A stretch of DNA of 64,000 nucleotides from Aurifilum marmelostoma (Eukaryota > Ascomycota > Sordariomycetes > Diaporthales > Cryphonectriaceae), in assembly GCA_027559495.1 (NCBI GenBank), contig JAMXSV010000017.1, forward strand, positions 1,116,001 through 1,180,000, given 5' to 3'. Positions 22,102 through 33,561 of this stretch are shown piece by piece. The position numbers and the translations under genes were made by a program. The notes under the pieces are model-generated. The model did not search any database. It had not been told where the DNA came from and saw only the letters and a list, made by a program, of their open reading frames with translations. Within the stretch, counting starts at the first letter, position 1, and each line of letters starts with the position of its first letter.

Positions 22102-25100
22102 ATGGCCGGGTCAGACTACGATGAGAGCCCGCGCAGCTCCATACAGAGGAGGAGGAAGAACTCACGCGCCATACCGCCAGCCGTACCCCCCAGCCGTGCC
22201 CGACGTACCTCGGTCGCTGCCAGGTCAGGGGCTGCCGACCTCGCCGCCTCGCCGGAGGAGAGATCGGGACAGAGACGAAGAGACCAGGTACCGCGATAGC
22301 GACTGGGACCGCCGACAGGATGAGGAGAGGCTGCTGAGAACCCCCGAGTCACGGGCATCCTCGTCTTCGTATCATCCCTCCCACCGCCGCTACCATGATT
22401 CCGAGTACCGACGAGATCGCTCTACGACCCCCTCTCACTCGGTCGCCTCCTCCATGACCAGCGTGCGAACTCCGCATCCCCCTCGATCCTCCGTCACCCG
22501 CCAGTCCAATGGTCTCTACCGCCAACCCTCTGCCTCTGTACGGCCAGCCTCATCAGCCGGCTACGAGGACGACTATCCGCGTGAGAGCCGCATGCAGCCC
22601 CGCTCCCAGCCTCGTTCCATCGCCCCCTCCGCCCAGCTTTCCCGAAGGTCCTCGAGGACTGTCAGATCTAATTCTGTCTCCTCTATGGGATCCTCCCAGC
22701 AGGGCGAGGAGGATGCAGAAGAGGAGCAGGACGACGAAGATATGCAGTATTACAGCCATGATAACAATGGCCGGCGGGGTCTGGGCTATAGGGAAACCAG
22801 GCTTGTGCGTGTGAATCGTGACGAGGATGATGATGATGATGATAATGATAATGATGATTACGATGATGATGAAATGAGGTTGGATCGTCGGTTGAGAAGC
22901 CGCAGTCGGGCAGATACCGAAAGACGGAGCACGCACCGTCGGCAGGTTCGACGTGGAGAGTCGGTCAGCCCCGACGAGGATGAAGACCTTGACGAGACAG
23001 ACCTCGGGTACCACCACTACCACCACCGCCGCCACGATGACGATCACCACCACCACCACCACCAACCCCCAGCTAGCCAGAGATCACGAGACCGTACCCC
23101 CTCTCGACAGCGACCACGGTCACCTTCACGAGCTGCCTCTTTCAGGCATGTCCAGCGGCCGGAGAATGACGTTGTGAACGATGCAGACTCGGACGAGCCG
23201 CCCACCCGCGACCTTCGAGACCGCTTTGAACGCCGCGAGAGCCGCAGGCACCACAGGCATGATCCTCCCCACCGCGTCGCGAGAGCACAGGCGCCACCGC
23301 AGCGAGAGCCAGCCCAGACGCTCACCACCTTCTGCCCGGTACGTACTCTCAGCTGCCTCTCCTGGGGTCGATCCTGGCTCTGGCTCATCACGTCGGGTCA
23401 GATCATCATCCAAGCGGTATTACGAGAGCGAGGCTACGCTGGTGGAGAAGCGTGATCGATACCACCCGCCGTCCACCTCATTCCGGAGGCCGAGCACCGT
23501 CAGTGGTTCTGGATCTGTGGCTGCTGCATCGCAACATCAAAGTGTAAGCTCCTCTACCAAACGCTCATCCTTTCTTGGGAGTTTCTTTGGTTCACCACGC
23601 TACGGCCATTCCCATCATCATCATACCCCAGGAAAGCCCATCAAGACGTAAGTGCCTACAAGTCTCCCCCCCCCCCCAAGAAAAAAAGAGAGGAAAGAGA
23701 ATGGATCCATTCTTTTAGGCGCGTGAACTTATCATGAGAGATTCTAGGGTTGAATGTGTCGTCTGTATGGATGACCTCCCTCCCCACAAGGCGACCAAGC
23801 TTAAGTGCGGCCATCGGATGTGCAACTCATGCCTCAAGCGAAGCTTCAAACTGTCCATCACAGACCCCCAGCACATGCCGCCCAAATGCTGCACCACAGA
23901 CCACATCCCCCTCAAACACGTTGACCGCCTTTTTGACATCCAATTCAAAAAGACATGGAACAAGAAGTTTGTCGAATACTCGGCCCGTAACCGTATCTAC
24001 TGCCCCAAGCGCAACTGCGGCGAGTTCATCCGCCCAGAAGACCTCCGCCACACGAGCGACGGCAAGAAGTATGGCAAGTGTCCAAAGTGTGGGACCAAGG
24101 CCTGTGTGCAGTGTAGCGGCAAATGGCATCGCGATAGGGAATGCCCCAAGGACGAGGAGACGACGAGACTCTTGGCCCAGGCCAAAGAAGAAGGCTGGCA
24201 GCGGTGCATCAGGTGTAAAGCTCTGGTCGAGCTCAAGGAGGGCTGCAATCACATCACCTGGTATGTCGTTGTTTATATCTCTGGACGGGCCTCTTCCGAT
24301 CCACTCGATTCTCTCTCGCTGACTTTCGCGCGCCTTCTTCTTTTCCCCCTCCCATCTAAGTCTTTGCGGGGCTGAATTTTGCTACATATGCGGTGCCAAG
24401 TGGAAGGTATGCGCATGTCCCTGGTTTAACTACGACGCCGTCGAGAACGATCGGCTGCAGCACATGCAGGTCCCCCTGCCTCTCAGGGACCGATTTGCCC
24501 CGCGTCCCGCGGTCGATCTCCCGCCATCCCCTCAGCGAGACAGTCGGTCCAGGCTTCGGCGGCCGCCCCAGACCTATGAGGAGGAATTGTTGCTGCGACG
24601 TCAGCAGGAGGAGCGAGACGAGGTACTTGCCAGACGTCTACATAACTATCGAGACTATGATGATGAACATGAGGAGGATTTCTTGGTCGGATTTGGCGAC
24701 GTCACGGGGCTGGGCAATGCAGCAGGCCATTTCATGAATGAGGACTTCCGTCCTAGGCCGCGCAATATAGTCGTGCCACCGGCCCCGCCTCCTCCCCACA
24801 ACACAGTACCTCTCGAGCCAGCGCCCATGTTTGAGAGGCCCCCGACTGGTGGCTACGTCCAGGACGTGAGCCGCGCCCGCCGACCCCGGGCCAACTCGCT
24901 CACGCGGCTCGCAGAGAGATTCAGCGCCGACCGTCCGACCCAGCGTCCGCCTCCGCCGTTGCCGACTGCTGCCACGATGCCTCTGCCGACAATGATGGCC
25001 CCTGCCCTCGCGCCAGAGCCGCCAATCAGGAGGGGCACGGTTGAGGTCCCCAGCGCCGGGAGGGTCCTCAGGGCGGCCGCGCCTGTCTACGAGGAACCCG

Positions 25101-25291
25101 AAGAACTAAGCAAGCCAAAGGGTGGTGGCGTGGCGGTCAGGAAGCAACCTGCCCGCGATTTGACTAGAGACGTCAAGGAGTCAGCCTTGGCGGGGCTGAC
25201 GGGTGAGGGGCGGTACAAGAACAGAGTGGACGAGTGGCGGACGTACGTGGGACAGGGTCCTGGAGAGCCCGCTGCAGAGTTGACCACCTAG
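22102..25291 (+). CDS. RBR-type (RING-IBR-RING) E3 ubiquitin ligase-like protein; needs two frame changes
   Basis: Predicted RING/HECT-hybrid ubiquitin ligase. Exons are 22102..23647, 23748..24260 and 24361..25291; introns of 100 nt each (GTAAGT...TCTAG; GTATGT...CTAAG) join cleanly. Exon 1 stays open only if one surplus C is skipped at 22186-22191 and another at 23267-23270; the total is then a multiple of three (about 995 residues). RING1 starts CVVCMDD near residue 518 and includes KCGHRMCNSC; the IBR runs from YCPKRNC to KWHRDREC (about 600-648); RING2 runs from CIRC, with the likely catalytic Cys near 681 in GCNHITC, to FCYICGAKW. Exon 2 ends inside RING2 at the cysteine codon after HIT. 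The first 510 residues are disordered: Arg/Ser-rich, with acidic Asp and His runs. The Pro-rich C-terminus resembles a scaffold. The substrate is unknown. If the frame changes are real, the gene is broken. Confidence 0.85.
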
Positions 25292-27124
25292 CGCCAGTTG
25301 CACGGCAGGATGACTGCATCTGCAGGTGGTCACACAGGCGCGATTGGTTGAGTGATCATGGGGAGGGTATCTGAGTGGTCAGATGCGATGATGACGCTAC
25401 GGATTAAATCATGACATTAAACGGCGCCAAAGGGTCAGCATTTGGGCTGAATTGTGCTCCTCATTCACGATGCAGTAAGTACTACTATCACGTCATGGGA
25501 CTCGACAGAACACACAGAAGCGCACATACGCGCGCACACAACACAGATGCATGGTAGAGAGGCATTGGTACTCGCGGAGCAGTCAGCAGACGGTTCGTCA
25601 TGTGCACGATCCATTCTACAGAAGACTTGTGATGTCTGTCTATCTTGGACAGAGTTTATGACATCCCTTTCCTTATGGGAGTATCGACTGGCGTTGGGGT
25701 CGGGCGGTTCAACGTTCTCATCCGGCATCTCAGGATTTTCCACCCATTCGTCTATCGGTGACTCACGTGTATGATTATTCTATAACCAGTCAGACTTACG
25801 ATTTATGAACATACCAAGCATCAAATATCGACTATCTTCCTGGCGTATAGATTTATTGGCTGAGAAGCCAGGCAGGACGAGCCTCGCTAGCCGAAGGTTA
25901 TTACTGACATTCGGCCTTCTGCACGCCGCAGTCTTACTTTTCTTCCCTCGTTTCTTTTTTTCTTTTTCTTCTTCTTGTCGCCCTCCTTTCCCTTCTCCTT
26001 TCTTAGCCTGCAGGTTCCTCAGCGGTCTCGAAAGGTTCTTAGCTATACGCGTAGTCTCGGTCACCGTCTTACGGGTGGAGGAGAAAGGGAGGGAAGACCA
26101 CAACCCCCACCCCCCCCCCAAAAAAAAAAAGAGTAGGAAAAACAAGGGTAAAGGGGCCGTCTCTGTCAGATCAGCAGAATTGGATAGTCATCAACTACAC
26201 GGAGAGACAAGTCCGGATCGTGGACTACTGCGGTCAGAGTAGTAGCCAGTCATGAAACCCTTCGCAGTTGTGCATGTTTTTTTCTGTTCTTCTGCCTGCA
26301 CTTTCATCCGCATCCAATTCACCGCCGCTATAACCACCACATAAGAAAGGAAAGAAAGAAAAAAAAAGGGGGGGGGGCGCGATTAAAAGCTGTCACAGCA
26401 TAATGGTTCTGTTCCTGCGGAGTGTGGCAAAGGGTCCGTGGGGAGCTCTGGCGTTGCTCTCCCATTTCTTACGGACGGACGTGTACGATGTCTACTGTCA
26501 CCCACTCGCCAAGCAGTCAGGTCCTCTGCTTGCGAAAGTCTCTACGATCCCACATAGACATCCAAACCGACAAGAGCCGGACAATTCCTAGGTCCTTAAT
26601 GCGGTTGTGGAACTGAGGAACGAGCCTATGATCAGCTAAATAGGCGAGCTCATGGGTAGAGATCCGACGGCATGGCTGAGAGTTTATATCGAGAAAGGCA
26701 TCGGCATTCTCGTACAAGAATTGATCTTATCGGCCTTGCCAATCCATTCAATGTCGGTTCCATGAGGGATCGAAGGCAGCCCCGAACAAGAGCCATCTGT
26801 AGAGACATCCAAGGTAATTCAAGAAGGCGAAGACAGAAGGCCCTTATCATATCTGTTCAGAGTTGACCGTGTGGTGTTGAAAGTTGTGGAAGGAGGAGTG
26901 ATGTTGCCCTGACGTGCTCGGGTACAGTGCGGTGTATTAGACGCTATTCCAGAATGGGGAAGCACTTAAACATTTGCTAAATACTTAGGCAGGGCCTCTC
27001 AGCGCGCGCCATCTTTTTTTCTCGACGCGATGTCCAGCGCCGGAAATCCGGCCTGTGAATGCTCTGTTCGCAACGACAACTGATTACCTGTTCTCTTGGC
27101 CCCCTCATAGTCTCCTAGGGGATT
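25292..27124. other. intergenic region
   Basis: About 1.8 kb between two plus-strand genes. It contains a C9-A11 junction (about 26111-26130), an A/G junction (about 26359-26377) and pyrimidine-rich patches. No supported gene or RNA was seen. The last 150 bp precede QTRT1 and carry an in-frame TAG at 27116-27118. Confidence 0.55.
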
Positions 27125-28575
27125 ATGTGGATTGCCAAGAGGATGGCATCCACGACGTCAAAGTCTGCAACCCATGGCGCCCTGACCTTTGAGCTCCTGG
27201 CTAAGTGCTCCGTAAGGCTCTCCTCCTTTCGACTGGTTCTGCGCCCTCAACAACGAGCTCACCTCGGCTGACAAGTGCACCCTCACCAGGGATAGACCAC
27301 TCGGGCCCGCGCCTCCTTGCTCACCCTTCCTCATGGACCAGTCAACCTTCCCATGTTCATGCCTGTGGCGACCCAGGCTTCCCTCAAGGGCATCACTCCG
27401 GAGCAGCTAGAGCAGACGGGTTGCCGGTTATGTTTGAATAATACCTACCACCTGGGCCTCAAGCCAGGTCAGGAGGTCCTCGATGCCATTGGCGGTGCAC
27501 ACAAGCTCCAGGGCTGGAAACACAACATCTTGACAGATAGCGGAGGGTACAAAAGAACAGAACCCCTTCTCCGGCCATTGCATGTCCCATGAGTGCTACA
27601 CACGCGAGGAGAGAACAAGACACACATGCTCACCATGGCAACTCTAGCTTCCAGATGGTATCCCTCCTCAAGCTGGCCACCATAACCGAGGAGGGTGTTC
27701 GCTTCCTCTCCCCACACGACGGGACGCCCATGCTCCTGACCCCAGAGCACTCCATGTCCCTCCAGAACTCGATCGGTTCCGACATCATGATGCAGCTCGA
27801 CGACGTGCTCGTCACCACCTCGCCCGACAAGGCCCGCATGCGCGAGGCCATGGAGCGCTCCGTGCGCTGGCTCGACCGCTGCATCGCCGCCCACCGCAAG
27901 ACCGACACCCAGAACCTCTTCTGCATCATCCAGGGCGGCCTCGACCTCGATATGCGCCGCGAGTGTACCCAGGCTATGGTCAAGCGCGACACCCCTGGCA
28001 TCGCCATCGGCGGCCTGAGCGGCGGCGAGGCCAAGGCCGACTACTGCGCCGTCGTCGGCACTTGCACCGCTCTGCTGCCTGACCTGAAGCCTAGGTATGT
28101 CATGGGCATCGGCTACCCGGAGGATCTGGTGGTCAGCGTGGCGCTCGGCGCGGACATGTTCGACTGCGTGTGGCCCACACGGACCGCGAGGTTCGGGAAC
28201 GCCATCACCAAGCACGGCATGCTGAAGCTCAAGAACTCGGAGTTCGCAAACGACTTCGGGGTGATCGAGGAAGGCTGCGGGTGCGTCTGCTGTCGGCCCA
28301 AAGTGGACGGCAGGGAGAGCGAAGGTCTAGGCATCTCGAGGGCCATGATCCATCACAACGTGGCCAAGGAGACGGTCGCCGCGCATCTGCTCACCATGCA
28401 CAATGTGTGGTATCAACTGAACCTCATGCGAGAGGTCAGGGAGGCGGTTATTGCGGACAGGTACCCGGCGTTTCTGAAGGAGTTCTTTGGCAGATTATAC
28501 CCAGATAAAAGTGATTACCCAGACTGGGCGGTAAGCACCCTTAGAAGAGTTGGTGTAGATTTAATGCAAGATTGA
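27125..28575 (+). CDS. QTRT1: queuine tRNA-ribosyltransferase catalytic subunit
   Basis: Exchanges guanine-34 for queuine in tRNAs with GUN anticodons (His, Asn, Asp, Tyr). Exons are 27125..27211, 27296..27546 and 27648..28575 (421 residues). Joining restores CSTTRARA and DSGGFQMVSL, both family hallmarks. An in-frame TAG lies just upstream of 27125; ATG 27143 is an equally possible start. Motifs: GPVNLPMFMPVATQ, NNTYHLGLKPG, GSDIMMQLDDV, IIQGGLD and AIGGLSGGE. The probable nucleophilic Asp is near residue 285 in MFDCVWPTRTARFG. A zinc site is formed by Cys near 323, 325 and 328 (CGCVCC) and probably His near 364 (TMHN). The eukaryotic enzyme normally works as a heterodimer with QTRT2, which is not in this window. 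It is convergent with BRE2, whose stop is 261 bp away. Confidence 0.93.
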
Positions 28576-28836
28576 GAGAAAGAAAAAGAAAAAAGCATGC
28601 AAAAGAAGATCTTGGCTTCCGGTCCTCACGTAACACACTGTGGTAAGTCAGTAGTCTCCTGGGACGGCAGGTGGCATGCGTCCTCATGACCGCCGTGTTG
28701 CTTTTTTCAGAATTGCTAATCGAACAGTCGCCAAGCAGCAGCTTGTGGGTATCTCTTATGATTGTTTTCCCCAAATCCTCCTGTGTGTGCTCCCTATAGC
28801 GCCAGAATTTGCAAGAAGACTCTTGCCGACTGCATT

Positions 28837-30665
28837 TTAGACATCCTGAACGACCTCTTTGAACTCCTTGACCTCTTCATTAGCACCGCGATGCGTCCGA
28901 TCAATAACCTTTGCGCCGTCCTGCATCCAGAAGTCGACCTCATCCACGATATCGTACACAATATCCTCCACAATCTGTTCGTCGTAGCGCTCGACCATGG
29001 GCCGTGGTGCTTCCTGCTGGACCGTCACCGTGGATGGCTCCTCGGTCCCGGTCATTGCGACATCGGGGTCGTCGACTTCTCCTGTCCTCTCTTGCTCGTA
29101 TCCCGGGGGTGGATACCAGAACTCGGGCCCAAAGTTCACCTCCGCGGCGCCACCTCGGAACACGCTCACCGCGGGATAGTATCCCAACATGCCGTCATCA
29201 AGACCCTCCCGCGCGTCAGGCTGCTTAGCCGTGGCTGGCTTCGAGGCGAGCGGCAGGAATGCAAGAAGATTGTTGAAGGCCGTGCCCATATCCACTCCGT
29301 TCTTGTAAACCTTGATCCAGGAATTCGGTAGTGTTCGCATGCATGGAATTGGGTGGTTCGGATTCGGTCCTTCGGACGAGCCTGCCCCTGAGCCAGATGC
29401 GGACATGGGGGACGGGTTCATCAGGTCGTCAAGCTCTGGCGTGGTGTGATAGTCGGGGGTTTCGAAGTAGATATGCGCCTTGAACCGGATAGGAAGACGA
29501 TCTCTCACGATGTTAGGTACTTCTGTGGTTCCATGGTCCGCATCTTCAAGCAGGTCGACGGCTGGGTTGTAATGGCCCGATACGACTTTTCGATGCAGCC
29601 GCTCAGAAGGCAAAGCAATCTCCAGGCCAATGACATCCCCCTCCCGGATGTCCTCGCCAGGAGGGAAAAAATCCTTGGGCCGTGACATGTATACTTTCTG
29701 TCCTTCTTTGTCACGTATCCCGTAGCTATAGGCATCGAAGCCAGCGGGCGCATCGATAGCAGCCTCTCTTCGTGCGAATCCGACTCGCACGTGGCCGTGA
29801 GAGTCAGGCTGCTCCGAGCCCGGCGCTGGCGTATCTTTCAATATGCCTCTTGTAATCTTGCACTCCCAATACCACCTGCCCTCCCTTATAGCAACGTTGG
29901 CCCGCGACATCCTCCATCCCTTATCCGTCGTGATGTGTTTCCCCGATCTGTCGAAGAGCAAATGTGTTGCGGCGTCCTCAAAGCTCATATGCGGGCCGAA
30001 CGGCTCAGGTTCTGTCTGGCGGTAGTAGAAAGAGGAGGGGAACTTCGGATCCGCGATGCAGTGGGTGTAGTAGTACTGTTTCTTGTTGTAGACACTAGCA
30101 GCAGACCGTCAGAAGATACTGAGACATGGAGACTTAATCTGCGCGACACTCACTGCTCTTGAGTTTCGAAGAATTCGATCTGCTCACCACTAGGACCCGT
30201 CACTGTGTGGTGACTTGCCAGCTGCGGACCTCGAGCGGGCTCGAAGTCGGCAGTCTTTGGGAGAGGAAGTATGTAGCGCGCAGGGCCCATCTCTGCAGAG
30301 GGGACATCTTTAATACTCTTCTTGGACTGCCTCGGATCTGGCGTCGCACGAGAGGAAGCTTCGCCGCCGCCTGGAGTGGCAGCAGCCTTGGACTCGCGTT
30401 TCTTGAGAGACTCCTTCTTGGTGCGCTTCTCCCGGGCCATAACCACACCATCTTCTGCTGCTTGTGACTTTTTTGAACTGGGCTCTGGATTGAGAGGCGA
30501 CGAGACAGCGGGCGAATGATGGTCTTCCAGGGCTCGTTTCTGTGGTAGAGAGGTGACGGCTGGTGGCGCTGGTGCTGGCGAGCTGGCGGGCGGCGGTAAG
30601 GGAGATGAATTGGCAGCTGTCGCCTCCCCATTTGGGAGGGATTCCGCTGGGTTGTCACCAGACAT
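28837..30665 (-). CDS. BRE2: Bre2/Ash2-like COMPASS subunit (SPRY domain)
   Basis: Subunit of the Set1/COMPASS histone H3-K4 methyltransferase, acting in the nucleus. Exons on the minus strand are 30665..30154 and 30094..28837 (589 residues); the 59-nt intron runs GTGAGT...TGCTAG and restores QEHVYNKKQYYY. The N-terminal 150 residues are Pro/Ser/Lys-rich and disordered. The SPRY domain starts near residue 205: KGWRMSRANVAIREGRWYWE, then HVRVGFARREA, YSYGIRDKEGQKVY, EGDVIGLEI and later WIKVYKNGVDMGTAF and YYPAVSVFRGGAAEVNFGP. The inserts inside the SPRY fold are typical of the Ash2/Bre2 family. The C-terminal acidic helix (EDIVYDIVDEVDFW) matches the position of the Ash2 segment known to bind the DPY-30/Sdc1 dimer. 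No PHD or winged-helix region is seen, as in yeast Bre2. It is divergent from CEF1. Confidence 0.9.
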
Positions 30666-31257
30666 GGTGACGGCCCAGGCTGTATCAAATCAAAATTGTA
30701 ATAAAGAACGTGTCAATGAACTTTGTCCAAGACCTGGAAGCCGAAAGACGCCCGTGGTGCGTCGTCATTGCTGGTGCGCAAAGAGCTGCAGCAGCAGCAG
30801 GTGAAGCGCGACGCTAACGACTACAGGTGCAAGAAGACGCGCCTGCTGCCAGCCAGCCGTGGCCTAGGCAAGCTACAGCACCGCAGGATAAGGAAGGCCT
30901 TATCCATTGGTGGCTCCACGAGAGACGGGACCCACCCTACAACTTTGGTAGTACCTACTGCCTCCTTCTCATTCGCTTTACTGCTTGAACTTCTTCCATC
31001 TTTACATAGGAGAGCTTTCGGGTCGCACGCGACATATCGTCAGCCAACGCCCACATAAGCCGAGTTGGAAAGAGCGCTCTCTCTTTTTTTGATGCCCTTC
31101 AAATTTGTTTTTTGTGGCCCCGAAAGTCTGTGACCTTGTGCTGTGTTGGTCTCTCTTCTTTCTGCACTCTTCGACTTGCATCCTCGGATCCCAACGCGAG
31201 CCTCATACACCAGATCGGCACTTGACCTGCGCTATCCCAGCCGGGATAACCGTCATC
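30666..31257. promoter_or_regulatory. divergent BRE2/CEF1 promoter region
   Basis: The 592 bp between the start codons of BRE2 (minus) and CEF1 (plus) must contain both promoters unless one leader overlaps the other gene. The CEF1 side has a T-rich run at about 31079-31090 and CT-rich leader sequence. I see no clear TATA box on either side and no palindromic operator. Confidence 0.55.
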
Positions 31258-33561
31258 ATGCCTGTCGTCAAGGGTGGTGTCTGGACGAACATTGAGGATG
31301 AAGTCCTCAAGGCGGCCGTGTCCAAGTATGGGCTGAACCAGTGGGCACGCGTCTCGTCGTTGCTTGCTAGGAAGACGCCGAAGCAGTGCAAGGCAAGATG
31401 GCAAGAATGGCTCGACCCCAGCATCAAGAAGGTCGAGTTCACGAAAGAGGAGGACGAGAAGCTGTTGCACCTGGCCAAGTTGATGCCCACACAATGGCGG
31501 ACCATCGCCCCGATCGTCGGCCGAACCGCGAACCAGTGCATCGAGCGGTACCAGAAGCTTCTGGACGAGGCAGAGCAGCGGGAGGCTTCCGAGCTTGGAA
31601 TGACCGGAGGCGACGAGGCATCTGCACCAACAGCTGACGATGTGCGAAGACTGCGACCCGGCGAGGTGGACCCTGATCCCGAGACGAAGCCCGCTCGGCC
31701 GGATACCATCGACCTCGATGAAGACGAGAAAGAGATGCTCAGCGAGGCCCGTGCCCGTCTCGCCAACACACAGGGAAAGAAGGCCAAACGCAAGGCACGC
31801 GAGCGACAGCAGGAGGAGTCGAGGCGGCTGGCGGCCCTGCAGAAGCGGCGCGAGCTGAAGACTGCAGGTATCAACATCACGGTCACAACGCGGAAGAAGG
31901 GCCAGATGGATTACAATGCAGATATTCCCTTCGAGAAGAAAGCTGCGTCGGGTTTCTACGACACGACTGAGGAGCTCGCGCTGAACGAGAGGCAGCGCGC
32001 CAATTTCGACCCCAGAAAACAGCAACTGGCGCAGGCAAAGCGGAAACAGGACGAGGAGGACGAGGCAGGGCGAAAGAGACGCAAGGCTGACAAGGATGCA
32101 CCGTCGGCATCGTATCGAGAGGCTCTCAAAGCCGGCCAGATGCAGCGGATCAGGGAAGCCGAGCAGAGCAGTAAGCGACGAGCGCTGGTCCTCCCAGCAC
32201 CCCAGGTCGGCGAGGGCGAGCTCGAGGAGATTGTCAAGATGGGTATGATCGGGGAGAGGGCGAACACGATGGCACAAAACGGCGACAACGATGCGACTCG
32301 CGGCCTTGTCAACTCCTACACGAACTTGAACAGCGGTGCACCTATCCGAACGCCAAGAGCACCTGCTTCTGAGGATCATATCGCAAACGAGATCAAGAAC
32401 ATCCGAGCCTTGACCGAGACACAATCTTCGTTGCTTGGCGGAGAGAACACACCACTTCATGAAGGGGCCGGCTCGACAGGATTTGAATCTGCCGCTCCGA
32501 GAAAGCAGGACATCTTTACTCCGAACCCCATGGCCACACCGTTGCGACAAGGCGTAAGCGGCGTGGGCGCGACCCCTCTACGGCCGGGGCAGACTCCCAT
32601 GCGGACGCCACGTGACAATTTTGCGCTGAACGCGCAGGGCAGCGAGCTGGTCATGAGACAGCAGCTCAAGCGTGGCCTGGCATCCTTGCCCAAGCCCAAA
32701 CAACAGTCTTGGGAGCTCGAGCTACCAGAGGAGCAGGAAGACATGGCAGTCACGTCGAGCCGGCTACCCGAGGATGCTTCGGAGCGGGACCGCAGGGAAC
32801 GGGAGCTTCGGGCAGCCCAGGAGCTGCTCGAAAAGAAGCGGCGGACTCAAGTCATGCAACGTGGTCTTCCTCGACCGGTGTCTGTTGATATTACGATACT
32901 GCAAAAAGCTGCAGAAAGCTTGGAAGACCCAGCCGAGAGAGCTATTGCGCAGGAGGCGGCATTGCTCATGGTCTATGATTCGTTGAAATATCCTCTGCTG
33001 GCCACCAAACAGCTGTCTGCCCAGCAGCCGGCGTTGGATCAGATCGACGATGATGCACTAGCAGAGGCACGAAGGCAGATCCTGGTAGAGGCTAAGGGCA
33101 AGCTGGCGCCGGAGGAAGTTGAAGCTGCGTGGGCCAAGTCGAACAACAACTCACTGTTACTGGGTCTGGGCTGCTACGACGACGATGACGAGGAAGACCG
33201 GCTCAACACCATGAAGGCAGCCTTCGACGAAGTGCAGGACGCCATGATCAGCTCCGCTGACAAGGGTGCGAAACTGGAGAAGAAGCTGAACCTGCATCTG
33301 GGTGGTTACAAGCAGCGCGCAGAGATGTTGCGCAAGAAGATTGGCGACTCTGCCGGCGAGCTGGAGAAGGCCACCAATGCGCTGAACGCCTTCAAGATCC
33401 TGGCCAATTCGGAGGAGATCGCCGTCAGGAACAGACTGACCAGCCTGCGCGAGGAGGTCGCCTTCATCAGCAAGAGGGAGAGAGAGGCGCAGGAGCTCTA
33501 CAGGCAGAACAAGGAAGAGCTTGATGCGATCACGACCGAGGCCACAAACGGACATCACTGA
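31258..33561 (+). CDS. CEF1: pre-mRNA splicing factor Cef1/Cdc5 (Myb-like)
   Basis: Core member of the Prp19-associated (NineTeen) complex, needed for spliceosome activation; nuclear. Intronless, 767 residues. The open frame extends upstream to 31105, but ATG 31258 starts MPVVKGGVWTN, matching the conserved family N-terminus, so it is chosen. Two Myb/SANT repeats lie at residues about 4-53 (GGVWTNIEDEVLKAAVSKYG, QWARVSSLL, KARWQEWLDP) and 56-104 (KEEDEKLLHLAKLMPTQW, GRTANQCIERY). The middle is charged and rich in Lys/Glu/Arg, with a GFYDTTEE motif and repeated TP motifs (ATPLRQG, ATPLRPGQTPMRTP), likely phosphosites. The C-terminal 250 residues carry helices typical of Cdc5. An intronless gene is slightly unusual beside intron-containing neighbours. 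Confidence is high because the Myb block is nearly family-consensus. Confidence 0.96.
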   Translation: MPVVKGGVWTNIEDEVLKAAVSKYGLNQWARVSSLLARKTPKQCKARWQEWLDPSIKKVEFTKEEDEKLLHLAKLMPTQWRTIAPIVGRTANQCIERYQKLLDEAEQREASELGMTGGDEASAPTADDVRRLRPGEVDPDPETKPARPDTIDLDEDEKEMLSEARARLANTQGKKAKRKARERQQEESRRLAALQKRRELKTAGINITVTTRKKGQMDYNADIPFEKKAASGFYDTTEELALNERQRANFDPRKQQLAQAKRKQDEEDEAGRKRRKADKDAPSASYREALKAGQMQRIREAEQSSKRRALVLPAPQVGEGELEEIVKMGMIGERANTMAQNGDNDATRGLVNSYTNLNSGAPIRTPRAPASEDHIANEIKNIRALTETQSSLLGGENTPLHEGAGSTGFESAAPRKQDIFTPNPMATPLRQGVSGVGATPLRPGQTPMRTPRDNFALNAQGSELVMRQQLKRGLASLPKPKQQSWELELPEEQEDMAVTSSRLPEDASERDRRERELRAAQELLEKKRRTQVMQRGLPRPVSVDITILQKAAESLEDPAERAIAQEAALLMVYDSLKYPLLATKQLSAQQPALDQIDDDALAEARRQILVEAKGKLAPEEVEAAWAKSNNNSLLLGLGCYDDDDEEDRLNTMKAAFDEVQDAMISSADKGAKLEKKLNLHLGGYKQRAEMLRKKIGDSAGELEKATNALNAFKILANSEEIAVRNRLTSLREEVAFISKREREAQELYRQNKEELDAITTEATNGHH

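Noticed and set aside
23339..23401. 63-nt GTACGT...GGTCAG intron candidate in the RBR gene
   Set aside because: Splices in frame into a sequence that terminates at once; does not connect to the downstream coding frame.
31099..32550. 483-codon open frame on the minus strand
   Set aside because: Antisense to CEF1; Leu/Arg/Cys-rich with no domain signal.
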